Shown here: positions 50,722-59,052 of the stretch, in pieces
Numbering within the stretch: the stretch's first letter is position 1
How the letters are laid out: each line of letters starts with the position of its first letter
DNA from: Verrucomicrobia bacterium Tous-C9LFEB
GTDB lineage: Bacteria; Verrucomicrobiota; Verrucomicrobiia; Methylacidiphilales; UBA1321
Direction: 5' to 3'
Assembly (NCBI GenBank): GCA_002304345.1
Contig: NEUU01000003.1
Location: 124,001-188,000 of the forward strand
Length of the DNA stretch: 64,000 nucleotides
The notes under the pieces: generated by a model
The model's input: only the letters and a program-made list of their open reading frames with translations
What the model was told of the DNA's origin: nothing
Databases searched by the model: none
Position numbers and translations under genes: made by a program

Positions 50722-52254
50722 TTATTTCTCTGCCGGTAGTGTGGCCGCCGTCTCGTGATAGATATCCGCCAACACATCGTGGAGACGGCGATAGGTTTCA
50801 AACTGTTTGGCGTAGGCCGCGACACGGTCCGCGTTGGGTGTAAGCGTGCTTGTCACCTGTACGCACTTTTTGGCGGCGGTCCGTGCGTCGGAAAACACGC
50901 CAACGCCCACTCCCGCCAGCATGGCGGCACCGGCCGAAGCGTCCGAGTTGGCAGGCAAGACAACCGGCGTGGCAAAGACGTCGCAAACGATTTGTGCCCA
51001 CAGCGCATCCTTCGCACCACCGCCGATGAGGCGAATCTCGTTAATCGGCAAATTCATATCGTCGAGCACGCGGCGGCAATCGCGCAACGAAAACGCCACG
51101 CCTTCCATCAAGGCGCGGACAAAATCGCCTTTCGTATGCGACATGGAAATTCCCGTGAAACTTGCCCGCAGCGTATGATCCCAGTAGGGGGACCGTTCGC
51201 CCTGCAAATAGGGGTGGAAGAAAAGCCCATGCGCTCCTACTGGCGATTGCGCGGCGAGTTCGCCCATGATCTGGTAAGGACTTACCCCCTGATCCAGCGC
51301 CTGCTTTGTTTCCGCAGCGCAGAAATGATCCCGGAACCAGCGCAGACACGTAGCCGCTGCATTCGTCGCCGTCACCGTGTACCACATGCCCGGCACCACG
51401 TGGGAGTAGGTCAACGTCCGGGCGTGCGGCACAGCGCGGTCGATCATCACGTTGACGTTACCTGCCGTGGCGAGCTTCACGATGCATTGCCCGGGTTCGA
51501 TCGCCCCAGCGGCGTAGTCTTCCACGGCGGAATCGGAGCTGCCACAAATGACTGGAGTGCCTTCCACTAAACCGGTTGCGAGAGCGGCCTGCGCTGTCAC
51601 GGCTCCTACGCGATCAATCGGCGTTACCACTTTTGGCAAAGCGGCGAGCGGTACGCCCGCGAGCGCGCATAATTCCGGCGACCATTTCTTGTTGGCCACG
51701 TCAAAGAAGAGCGTTCCCTGAGCCTCAATATAGTCGGTTACCGCCACGCCCGTGAGTTGGTAACGGACGTAATCCTTCACAAAGAGAATCCGCGCTATGC
51801 GCGAAAGAATTTCCGGTTCGTGATTCTTGATCCAGAGCATTTGCGGCAGCGTCCACGTCGGAGTGGGGCGTTGGTAGCCGATGCGAAAAATGTTGTCCAC
51901 GTGATGCTGGCATAACCAGGCTGCCTCGCTCACGCTGCGCTGATCGGTCCACATGATTGTCGGTCGCAGGACGTTGTCGTCGCGGTCGAGCAACACCGCG
52001 TTATGCGTAGAGCCGTCGAAAGCGAGTGCGGCGATTTCGGAAGGCTTAACTTTTCCACCATGCCAGAGGTGTTGCAAACAGCGCTCCAGCGCCGGAAACC
52101 AGTCCACCGGATTTTGTTCGGCCCAACCCGGCTGCGGATGACTCGTGGGATACTCTTCCGCGTGCGAAGCGATCAGCTTTCCCTCGAAATCAATCACGCT
52201 GACTTTGCATCCGCCTGTACCAAAATCGATGCCGAGAAGTCGGTTCGCGTTCAT
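50722..52254 (-). CDS. FGGY-family carbohydrate kinase (xylulokinase-like)
   Basis: 510 residues. FGGY motifs: LLGIDFGTGGCKVSVID at residues 5-21, ALAFDGSTHNAVLLD near 78-92, ATIGNV-like stretch (KLATAGNVNV) near 260, FFHPYLQGERSPYWD near 342 and IRLIGGGAKDALWAQI near 400. It phosphorylates a pentulose, hexulose or related polyol with ATP in the cytoplasm. In this operon there is a second kinase of a different family (PfkB), so two different sugars or two positions may be phosphorylated. The closest family by look is xylulokinase. A 29-bp gap separates it from iolB. Confidence 0.87.
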   Translation of the reverse strand: MNANRLLGIDFGTGGCKVSVIDFEGKLIASHAEEYPTSHPQPGWAEQNPVDWFPALERCLQHLWHGGKVKPSEIAALAFDGSTHNAVLLDRDDNVLRPTIMWTDQRSVSEAAWLCQHHVDNIFRIGYQRPTPTWTLPQMLWIKNHEPEILSRIARILFVKDYVRYQLTGVAVTDYIEAQGTLFFDVANKKWSPELCALAGVPLAALPKVVTPIDRVGAVTAQAALATGLVEGTPVICGSSDSAVEDYAAGAIEPGQCIVKLATAGNVNVMIDRAVPHARTLTYSHVVPGMWYTVTATNAAATCLRWFRDHFCAAETKQALDQGVSPYQIMGELAAQSPVGAHGLFFHPYLQGERSPYWDHTLRASFTGISMSHTKGDFVRALMEGVAFSLRDCRRVLDDMNLPINEIRLIGGGAKDALWAQIVCDVFATPVVLPANSDASAGAAMLAGVGVGVFSDARTAAKKCVQVTSTLTPNADRVAAYAKQFETYRRLHDVLADIYHETAATLPAEK

Positions 52255-52283
52255 GGGAAAAAGAGTTGAGGCAGGAAAGGTGG

Positions 52284-53072
52284 TTATTTGATCCAGCTAT
52301 GGGCCGGGTCCTTGAAGTTAATAAAACCGCGCGTATTACCCGTCATGACCCAGAGATAATACATCGTGTAGCCCGGCGCGTTGACTACCGGGTGATACCC
52401 GCGGGGGATCGCCACGGTATCGTTTTCCTGAACGGTATAGGCCACATCGATGTCGCGGCTGTCGGTGTAGATTTTTTGCACGCCAAAGCCACCCTTCGGA
52501 TTGAACCGGAAGAAGTAGATCTCCTCCATGTCCACTTCTGCAGGCAGATTGTCGAACTCGTGCCGATGCGGCGGGAAGCTCGCCCAATTACCCGACGGAA
52601 CCAGCGCCTCACCAATGAAGAAATGCTCCGAGGGAAATTTGTCATCGAGCATGATGAGCGCCTGCCGCATAAAATTATCGCGACCAATCGAAAGGCTCTT
52701 CACTTTGTCCGGACCGATCAACGTCGCCTGACCACCGCGCTTGGTCGTGGGCGATTCCGATACGGCAATCTCCACCTCGGTGGTCGCGACGATCTCGTAT
52801 TGCGTCCCAGCGGGCAGATACACCGTATAGGGCAGGCCGGAGAACACATCCTTGCGTTTGCCTACCTCGGGAAAATCAAAATCCGCTCCGCGCACCGCGC
52901 AGCGTCCCCCGAGAATGACCAAGGCTATCTCCAGTGCTCCCGTGGTCGTTGAGAATTTCTCACCGGCCGCGAGCTTGAGCAGCCCGAAGCCGGTGAGTTC
53001 CATTTCGGCCTGGCCGATGCTGAGAATGCGGTTGAAGCCCTTGTCCGCTTTGCAAGGAAGATGATAGTTCAT
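52284..53072 (-). CDS. iolB: 5-deoxy-glucuronate isomerase IolB
   Basis: 262 residues from the ATG at 53072; a longer frame to 53162 overlaps the upstream kinase gene and is not used. The bicupin IolB family is clear: WASFPPHRHEFDNLP near 165, MEEIYFFRFNPKGGFGVQKIYTD (His/Glu ligands) near 180-205 and VAIPRGYHPVVNAPGY near 222. IolB converts 5-deoxy-D-glucuronate to 5-dehydro-2-deoxy-gluconate in myo-inositol catabolism. The following enzymes IolC and IolJ are represented in the operon, but the genes that normally make its substrate are not. It lies 13 bp after the kinase. Confidence 0.88.
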   Translation of the reverse strand: MNYHLPCKADKGFNRILSIGQAEMELTGFGLLKLAAGEKFSTTTGALEIALVILGGRCAVRGADFDFPEVGKRKDVFSGLPYTVYLPAGTQYEIVATTEVEIAVSESPTTKRGGQATLIGPDKVKSLSIGRDNFMRQALIMLDDKFPSEHFFIGEALVPSGNWASFPPHRHEFDNLPAEVDMEEIYFFRFNPKGGFGVQKIYTDSRDIDVAYTVQENDTVAIPRGYHPVVNAPGYTMYYLWVMTGNTRGFINFKDPAHSWIK

Positions 53073-53085
53073 AAAGTATCGTGGG

Positions 53086-54036
53086 TTACGGATTGGATTG
53101 ACTGAGAAATTCATTGAGCCGGGCGAGTGTTGGAATTGCCGTGCGTCCTCCCAGTGCGCCACACTTCAAGGCTGCGGCACCCGAGGCGAAGCGCATGCAA
53201 TCGCCCATCGTAACGCCGTCGAGATAACGGCGCAGAAAGGCCCCGTGATAAACATCGCCTGCACCGGTCGTGTCGACCACTTGAGAGATACGAACTGCGG
53301 GAACCTTGATCCATTCCTGACCGTCGTAGCCCATGCTGCCGCGCTCGCCACAGGTGATCACCGCCCAGCGCGCGCCGTTTTTTCGCAGCGCGAACAACTG
53401 CTTCTCGATGGTGTTTTCCTGCGTATAGCGCTCGGCAAACGATTCTGAGGCGATGACGATATCGACATTCTTCAGGATGAGTTCGATGCCCGGCACGATT
53501 GTCCCCGCATCGAGACAGACGGTCACTCCCGCAGCCTTCGCCACGGCAGCGGCATGGATTGCCGCCTCGGTTTGGTGTCCGTCCAAATGCAGCACCCGGC
53601 TCGAGCGAAGCAACGCTTCATTGATTTCCAGCGGGCGAAGCGGCGCGGCGGTTCCGCGTATCCAGGCGATGCTGCGCTTGCCCTTTTTTTGCTCAGCCCA
53701 ACAATAGCTCACGCCCGATTCTTCGTCGGTTCGTGTTACCATCGCAGAAACGTCCACGCCTTCCGCGCTGAAATCGTTCAAAATCTTCCGTCCCACATCA
53801 TCATTCCCGACCGCGCCGATGAAAGCCGTGCGCGCGCCGAGTCGTTGTGCGGCGAAGGTCGCTGTCGCGGACGGACCGCCCCCTTGTTCCAAGCGACTCA
53901 GGATTTCCACTTTGCCATCCATCGGCACCTCGGGCACCACGCAGAGAAAATCCCAACTGCAATAGCCCAGACCAATCAGATCGAAATTCGAAGCAGCTTC
54001 GAGAGTCGGCGGTTGGGGTAGGGAGGGCTCGTTCAT
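53086..54036 (-). CDS. PfkB-family sugar kinase (IolC-like position)
   Basis: 316 residues from the ATG at 54036; a TTG at 54057 would add seven. Ribokinase-fold motifs: GGGPSATATFAAQRLGA near 57-73, VTVCLDAGTIVPG near 174, VDTTGAGDVYHGAF near 247-260 with the catalytic Asp. First gene of the nine-gene operon and next to iolB, so 5-dehydro-2-deoxygluconokinase (IolC) is the simplest reading. Fructokinase-like or sulfofructose-kinase (YihV-like) roles are alternatives in the same family. Its promoter (TTGACT, 16 bp, TATTCT) ends so near the ATG that the transcript may be leaderless. Confidence 0.8.
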   Translation of the reverse strand: MNEPSLPQPPTLEAASNFDLIGLGYCSWDFLCVVPEVPMDGKVEILSRLEQGGGPSATATFAAQRLGARTAFIGAVGNDDVGRKILNDFSAEGVDVSAMVTRTDEESGVSYCWAEQKKGKRSIAWIRGTAAPLRPLEINEALLRSSRVLHLDGHQTEAAIHAAAVAKAAGVTVCLDAGTIVPGIELILKNVDIVIASESFAERYTQENTIEKQLFALRKNGARWAVITCGERGSMGYDGQEWIKVPAVRISQVVDTTGAGDVYHGAFLRRYLDGVTMGDCMRFASGAAALKCGALGGRTAIPTLARLNEFLSQSNP

Positions 54037-54040
54037 GTGA

Positions 54041-54070
54041 TGAGTAGAATAAATCAAATTAAAGTCGAGT
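54041..54070 (-). promoter_or_regulatory. Promoter of the nine-gene operon
   Basis: The minus strand reads TTGACT (near 54072-54067), 16 bp, then TATTCT (near 54050-54045), and the ATG follows about 9 nt later at 54036. There is no Shine-Dalgarno sequence, so transcription would start at or next to the start codon. GAGT/ACTC half-sites (54066-54075) overlap the -35 box. Confidence 0.45.
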
Positions 54071-54104
54071 CAACTCAATTAAAATCATATTTATATCAAA
54101 TAAT

Positions 54105-54224
54105 CTCATTATGAGCGCCTGATCCAGATCATCCCTTGACATTCCATTTGGAGTGACTACTTTATCTCATCAAAAATGAGTGAAATTGCTCATTTTCTCG
54201 AAGAATTCCTCTCAAACTTATGAG
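54105..54224. promoter_or_regulatory. CTCAT/ATGAG operator array and promoter of the DeoR gene
   Basis: CTCATTATGAG, an 11-bp dyad, is at 54105-54115. CTCAT-CAAAA-ATGAG is at 54166-54180; ATGAG at 54176 also pairs with CTCAT at 54189-54193; and ATGAG recurs at the start codon (54220-54224). A promoter TTGACA (54136-54141), 16 bp, TACTTT (54158-54163) lies between the first dyad and the rest. The arrangement suits autorepression by the DeoR protein and repression of the divergent operon. Confidence 0.55.
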
Positions 54225-55005
54225 TAAATTGCGGACACTCGCCATCATTGACTATGTGAAGCAGCGTAAGTACTGCTCCAGTAGTGACTTGGCGCGTGCT
54301 TTTGATGTGTCGCCGGCGACAATACAGCGCGATATCGCCGAGATCGTGCAGCAGAACATTCTCCGCAAAGTTCATGGGGGCATCGCGACCTTGGAAGGGG
54401 ATGCCGAGCCCGAGACGCTGGCGGTGAACCGGCATTTCACCGAACGCATCAATGTGAATCCCGAAAAAAAGCGGTTGATGGCCCGGTTGGCCGAACAACA
54501 AATCGAGAGTGGCGACATTCTCTTTCTCGACTCCTCCACGACCGCGCTTTACCTGGCGCGTCAGTTGCAGAAGTCGACCCTGTCTCATCTGACTATCGTC
54601 ACGAATTCCGTCCTGATTATCCAAGAATTTTACCTGATGCCGCCGCAGTTCAGCCTGATTTCTCTTGGGGGGACTTTCAACTTCCAGTTGAATTCCTTTT
54701 TGGGCCGCACCGCACTGGAGAACCTGCGGCAATTGCGAATCGGTAAGGCCTTCTTCTCCGCCGTGGGCATGAGCAAGGAGGGCCTCTTCACCTACAACGA
54801 GAATCATGCCGAGTTCCTCAAGCAGATCATCGAAATTGCGGACGTATCCTACTTGATGCTGGATAGCAGCAAGTTTAACAAGACGGCTCTTTTCCCCATC
54901 TGCAATCCGTCGCAGATTCAGAGTTTGATCACGGACACTCCACCGCCGGAGGATATCGCTCTGTTTATTCCATCGGTGATTCTCGAGAATTCTCAGCCCC
55001 ATTGA
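54220..55005 (+). CDS. DeoR-family sugar-operon repressor
   Basis: 261 residues. The N-terminal DeoR winged helix is clear (IIDYVKQRKYCSSSDLARAFDVSPATIQRDIAEI near residues 9-43, then ILRKVHGGIA), and the C-terminal DeoRC domain resembles ribose-5-phosphate isomerase-like sensors (FLDSSTTALYLARQL near 103, ISLGGTFNFQLNSFLG near 147, MLDSSKFNKTALF near 213). DeoR proteins sense phosphorylated sugars. It is divergent from the iolC/iolB operon with CTCAT/ATGAG sites in between, so it is the probable regulator of that operon. Confidence 0.9.
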   Translation: MSKLRTLAIIDYVKQRKYCSSSDLARAFDVSPATIQRDIAEIVQQNILRKVHGGIATLEGDAEPETLAVNRHFTERINVNPEKKRLMARLAEQQIESGDILFLDSSTTALYLARQLQKSTLSHLTIVTNSVLIIQEFYLMPPQFSLISLGGTFNFQLNSFLGRTALENLRQLRIGKAFFSAVGMSKEGLFTYNENHAEFLKQIIEIADVSYLMLDSSKFNKTALFPICNPSQIQSLITDTPPPEDIALFIPSVILENSQPH

Positions 55006-55032
55006 GGGATTCGGTGGTACGAGCGGGTAGGG

Positions 55033-55105
<73 letters not shown>

Positions 55106-55227
55106 TGACTGAGTCGCTATAATTTTGCAAAACGGGGGACAAGTCAATCCGGCTGGTAAGAGTCTGTGCGATTTGTCGGGCGTGACTTCGTGCGGCGGTT
55201 GATTATGATCGCGCTGTTTCCACTGCC

Positions 55228-56250
55228 ATGTCCGAGCCTGTTTCCATTCATACCGTTGCCAAAAAAGCGCACTGCTCCATCGCCACGGTCTCCAATGTCC
55301 TGAACCGCAAGGGCCGGGTTGGAGAGAAAACCCGGCGGAAAGTTTTGGCCACGGTGGAGGCACTCGGTTACGTGGCAAATTCGGCGGGACGCAATCTGCG
55401 CATCAATCGTTCCGAGACCATCGGTTTGTTGTTTTACCCATCGTGCGCGGAGATTTTCCAAAACACCTTTTATGCCGAGATCACAGCCGGGCTGGAGGAA
55501 CATCTCACTCAGGCCGGTTATCATCTGCTGTTGGCGAGTTATGAGGCATCCGTAGCGCACACGACGGTCCCCGATTTCCTCGTGCGCGGAAAAGTGGATG
55601 GCATGATTCTGCTCGGAGCCTTTCCGAAAAAGATCATCCGCCGATTCTGCGTGACTGAAACGCCGCTCCTGCTGCTCGATGCGAATGTGGAGTTACCCGT
55701 GGATAGCGTCGTCACTGACGGCCTCGCGGCGGGTGAGGCGATTGTGGATCATCTCGTGGCGTTGGGACATCGGCGGTTCGTCTGGATTGGCTATACCTAT
55801 GAGGATGACAATATCCGGCTGCGCAAGCAGGGATTTCTCGACGCACTACGCCGCCGGAATTTACCGGACGTTGACCGTACCTCGATTGAAGGCGTGAACG
55901 AGAACGACGAGTTTTACCGCCAGATCAAAATACGCCTGCGGGGCAAACGACCGCCGACGGCAGTGGTGGCCGTGAATGATGGACTTGCCGTTGCGATGAT
56001 GCAGCGATTGCGGGAGGACGGCTATCAGGTGCCTGAGCAGGTGAGCGTGGTGGGATATGACGACGATCTTTTTGTGGAGAGAGTGAAGCCGCTCCTTTCC
56101 ACAGTCCGGGTGGACAAAAAGACTTTGGGGCGAGTGGGAGCGGAAATGATTCTGCGCCGTGTGGCGGACCCGGAAATCCCCGTGGAAAAACGACTTCTAC
56201 CGGTAGAACTCGTCTGGCGGGAGTCAGTCGGACCGGCTCATTCGATTTAA
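55228..56250 (+). CDS. LacI-family transcriptional regulator
   Basis: 340 residues. N-terminal LacI helix-turn-helix (IHTVAKKAHCSIATVSNVLNRK near residues 7-28) and hinge, then the periplasmic-binding-like effector domain (IGLLFYPSCAEIFQ near 67, VVTDGLAAGEAIVDHLVALGHRRF near 160, VVAVNDGLAVAMMQRL near 250, VSVVGYDDDLF near 272). It lies 87 bp upstream of a GH38 alpha-mannosidase on the same strand, with a LacI-type dyad in the gap. It is probably the repressor of that gene, responding to a mannoside breakdown product. Confidence 0.9.
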   Translation: MSEPVSIHTVAKKAHCSIATVSNVLNRKGRVGEKTRRKVLATVEALGYVANSAGRNLRINRSETIGLLFYPSCAEIFQNTFYAEITAGLEEHLTQAGYHLLLASYEASVAHTTVPDFLVRGKVDGMILLGAFPKKIIRRFCVTETPLLLLDANVELPVDSVVTDGLAAGEAIVDHLVALGHRRFVWIGYTYEDDNIRLRKQGFLDALRRRNLPDVDRTSIEGVNENDEFYRQIKIRLRGKRPPTAVVAVNDGLAVAMMQRLREDGYQVPEQVSVVGYDDDLFVERVKPLLSTVRVDKKTLGRVGAEMILRRVADPEIPVEKRLLPVELVWRESVGPAHSI

Positions 56251-56273
56251 AAACTTGCCTTTTTAAGCGGAAA

Positions 56274-56291
56274 TGATAAAACGTTTAATCA
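56274..56291. promoter_or_regulatory. LacI-type operator upstream of the alpha-mannosidase
   Basis: TGATAAAACGTTTAATCA is an 18-bp dyad, 16 of 18 positions symmetric, with the central CG characteristic of LacI-family sites. It lies between the LacI gene and the GH38 ATG at 56338. Confidence 0.65.
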
Positions 56292-56337
56292 TAGCTCGGT
56301 TCCATTCACTTCAAAACTAACTTCACGAAAGATACCC

Positions 56338-58815
56338 ATGTTGGAATTTCACCTGATTGGCAACTCGCATCTTGACCCTGTCTGGCTTTGGGATTGGCGC
56401 GAAGGTTTGAACGAAGGTCTCGTCACGGTCCGTACGATTCTCAACCTCATGGATGAAGATCCGGAGATGACCTACATGCGCGGCGAGTCGGCCATTTACG
56501 AACACATCGAGCAGCATGATCCGGTTACCTTCCAGCGCATCAAGCGCATGATCAAGGCCGGGCGTTGGGATGTGGTGGGTGGTTCCTATATTCAGCCGGA
56601 TACGAATCTCGCTGGAGTGGAAACCCTCGCGCGGCAGTACACGCACGCGCAGCGCTATTTTCAATCACGCTTTGGGCATCGCGTTACGGCGGGCTGGCAG
56701 GCCGATTCGTTTGGCCATACGGCAGGTTTGCCAGAAGTGCTGGCGGCTGCGGGCATCGACTCATTTGCCTTTACCCGGCCTGATCGCAATTTGTTTCCGC
56801 TGAGCGAACCCGCCTTCTGGTGGGAAGGAGCGGGGGGTGCGCGCATTTTATCGTATCGTCCGATGACCGGTTGGTACGGCACTGAAGGGGAGGAGATTCC
56901 TCGCCGGATGGATGGTTTGCTGGAAGCGGCGAAGACGAGCAAGCTGGAGACGGTGGCATGCTTTTATGGATTGGGTGATCACGGGGGCGGACCTTCCCGT
57001 CGACAACTGGCTGATATTCGCGCCTGGGCGGCGAAACATCCGGAGGTGAGGGTGATTCACTCGGGGTTGCATCGTTTCTTTGCCGCCTTGAAAAAGGAAG
57101 TGAAGAAGAAGGGGGAGAAGACGATTCCCACCCATCGCGGCGAACTGAATTTTTGTCTGCGCGGTTGCTATTCTTCCATGGCGAAATTCAAGTTCCTCTA
57201 TCGTCGCACTGAGAATTTGCTGGCGCGCGCCGAGCGCACGGATTCCGTTGTGGCCGGACTCGTGGGTCGCGCGGGAGCGGATCTGACGAAGCCATGGGCG
57301 GGGGTGTTGTTCAACTCGTTCCACGACATCCTGCCGGGCTCGAGTATCGAGCGTGCCTACGAAGATCAGATGGCGTGGATGGGTGGCGTCTTGCATCGCA
57401 CGCAGGAAGTGGAGTTGCGCGCGTTGAATGAACTCGCCCTGCGCGTGGATACGAAGGTCGCAGAACCGGCGAAGGATCAACCGTCCGGCACCGCTGCGCT
57501 GGTGTGGAATCCGCATCCGCAGCCCTTCACGGGACATATCGAGTACGAAGGGTGCCTCGATTATCGACCGCTTTGGGCGTATGAGAATCGCGCTGCGGAG
57601 GTTCCGATCCGCGTGCTGGATGCGAATCGCAAGCCGGTTGGTTTTCAGGAAATTGCCACGGAACACAGCAGCATGCCGCACCTCGCTTTTCGCAAGCGGG
57701 TGTTGATTCCGGTGACGTTGCCGGCGTTCGGCTGGAACGTGGTCGAACTCGGTTATGTCGAAGGCGCGCCGAAACCGAAAGTGCCGAAGGATGCGGTGCA
57801 ATGCGGCGAAGGTTGGATCGCGAATAAAGAGTATCGCGTGGAAACGAAAGTGGGTGCGAAGGGAATTCAAATTCGGCATCGGGACAAATCGATCTTTGGC
57901 GAAAAAGAACTGACGGCGACGGTCTACGATGATCCGTGGGGTTCGTGGGGCGGTATGAATGAGGAGAAGGACTCCCTTTACCTCACTCAGGTTCGCGAAG
58001 AGTGGACTGTGACGGCCATGGAGTTGCTCGAAAAAGGTCCGGAACGCGCAACGCTTTGGGTGCGTCTGGCTGGTGCGAAGTCGCGGATTGACCTGTCGTT
58101 TTCGCTGCTGCGCGGACGTGGCGCGGTCGATGTGGCGGCGCGGGTGCATTGGGACGAACGCTCGGCGCGATTGAAGCTCGCTTTCCCCGTGGGCGACCAG
58201 GCCGAGTACGAAGTGCCCGGCGCCGTGGTGAAACGCGGACCGCTGGGTGAAGTACCCGGTGGCCGTTGGGTGCGGGTGAAGTCGAAGGCCGGCTCATTCG
58301 GATTGACCAGCGATGCGCTCTACAACTTCGACACGCATGAAGGCACGTTGCGCGCAACGGTCGTGCGGGCCAGTCGTTATGCGAATGACGTCAAGACGGC
58401 TGCGGACGCATTGCCCTGGTTGCCTGCCGCGGACAATGGCGAGTTGCGGTTTAAATTCGTGATGACGGCTGCCGTGGCCGAGCTTCCTCGATTGGCGCTC
58501 GAATTGGAACAGCCACCGGTTGTGTTGCTGGTTCCGTCGAAGACGCAGAAGGGGGATTTGCCCCGGATTGGTTCGCTGGCGGCATTGGAGCCGGCGTTCC
58601 TGCGACTACTCGCCTTCAAGCGAGCTGAATCGGGCAAGGGATTCGTGCTGCGGGTCCAGTCTCTGGAAGGCGCGGCAGTGAAAGCGAAGTTGACGTGGCA
58701 AGGTCGCTCGATCGGGCTCGGCACCGTGCGCACGGGAGAGATTGTCACGTGGCTGTTGTCGAAATCCAAGACGGGATGGAAGGCCACCCGCACGGACGCC
58801 ACGGAATTGGTGTAG
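56338..58815 (+). CDS. GH38 alpha-mannosidase
   Basis: 825 residues, no signal peptide. The GH38 zinc and catalytic motifs are present: IGNSHLDPVWLWDW near residues 7-20 (His and Asp ligands), QADSFGHTAGLPE near 121 (nucleophile Asp), DHGGGPSRR near 217 and FHDILPGSSIE near 328 (His ligand). Middle and C-terminal beta domains follow. These enzymes remove alpha-linked mannose from oligosaccharides in the cytoplasm. A LacI regulator and operator precede it. A terminator follows 15 bp after the stop codon. Confidence 0.92.
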   Translation: MLEFHLIGNSHLDPVWLWDWREGLNEGLVTVRTILNLMDEDPEMTYMRGESAIYEHIEQHDPVTFQRIKRMIKAGRWDVVGGSYIQPDTNLAGVETLARQYTHAQRYFQSRFGHRVTAGWQADSFGHTAGLPEVLAAAGIDSFAFTRPDRNLFPLSEPAFWWEGAGGARILSYRPMTGWYGTEGEEIPRRMDGLLEAAKTSKLETVACFYGLGDHGGGPSRRQLADIRAWAAKHPEVRVIHSGLHRFFAALKKEVKKKGEKTIPTHRGELNFCLRGCYSSMAKFKFLYRRTENLLARAERTDSVVAGLVGRAGADLTKPWAGVLFNSFHDILPGSSIERAYEDQMAWMGGVLHRTQEVELRALNELALRVDTKVAEPAKDQPSGTAALVWNPHPQPFTGHIEYEGCLDYRPLWAYENRAAEVPIRVLDANRKPVGFQEIATEHSSMPHLAFRKRVLIPVTLPAFGWNVVELGYVEGAPKPKVPKDAVQCGEGWIANKEYRVETKVGAKGIQIRHRDKSIFGEKELTATVYDDPWGSWGGMNEEKDSLYLTQVREEWTVTAMELLEKGPERATLWVRLAGAKSRIDLSFSLLRGRGAVDVAARVHWDERSARLKLAFPVGDQAEYEVPGAVVKRGPLGEVPGGRWVRVKSKAGSFGLTSDALYNFDTHEGTLRATVVRASRYANDVKTAADALPWLPAADNGELRFKFVMTAAVAELPRLALELEQPPVVLLVPSKTQKGDLPRIGSLAALEPAFLRLLAFKRAESGKGFVLRVQSLEGAAVKAKLTWQGRSIGLGTVRTGEIVTWLLSKSKTGWKATRTDATELV

Positions 58816-58830
58816 CCGACTTCGATTATA

Positions 58831-58868
58831 AAAAATCCGGTAGGGAGTGCATCTCTGCCGGATTTTTT
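58831..58868 (+). terminator. Intrinsic terminator of the GH38 gene
   Basis: AAAAATCCGG pairs with CCGGATTTTT around a GC-containing loop, ending in six T at 58863-58868. Confidence 0.85.
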
Positions 58869-58997
58869 ATGGAAAGAAATAAAGCCGTGCCGATCCGATG
58901 GCGAGTAGCGACGAAATAAAAGAACGCGGTGCCTTGTTCGATGCGTGGCGAGCAGGTGCGCGAAAGGCTAGAAATAAGGCGAGCGGTATTGTAGCGC

Positions 58998-59039
58998 AAA
59001 AAAAACCGTCACGTTTCACTGGGAAACGCGACGGTTTTT
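58998..59039 (-). terminator. Terminator of the AraA-like gene
   Basis: AAAAACCGTC-A-CGTTTC (59001-59017) pairs with GGAAACG-C-GACGGTTTTT (59022-59039); the run of A at 58998-59005 supplies the minus-strand T tract. It lies 14 bp past the stop codon of the isomerase gene. Confidence 0.85.
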
Positions 59040-59052
59040 AATTGGCAACGTC

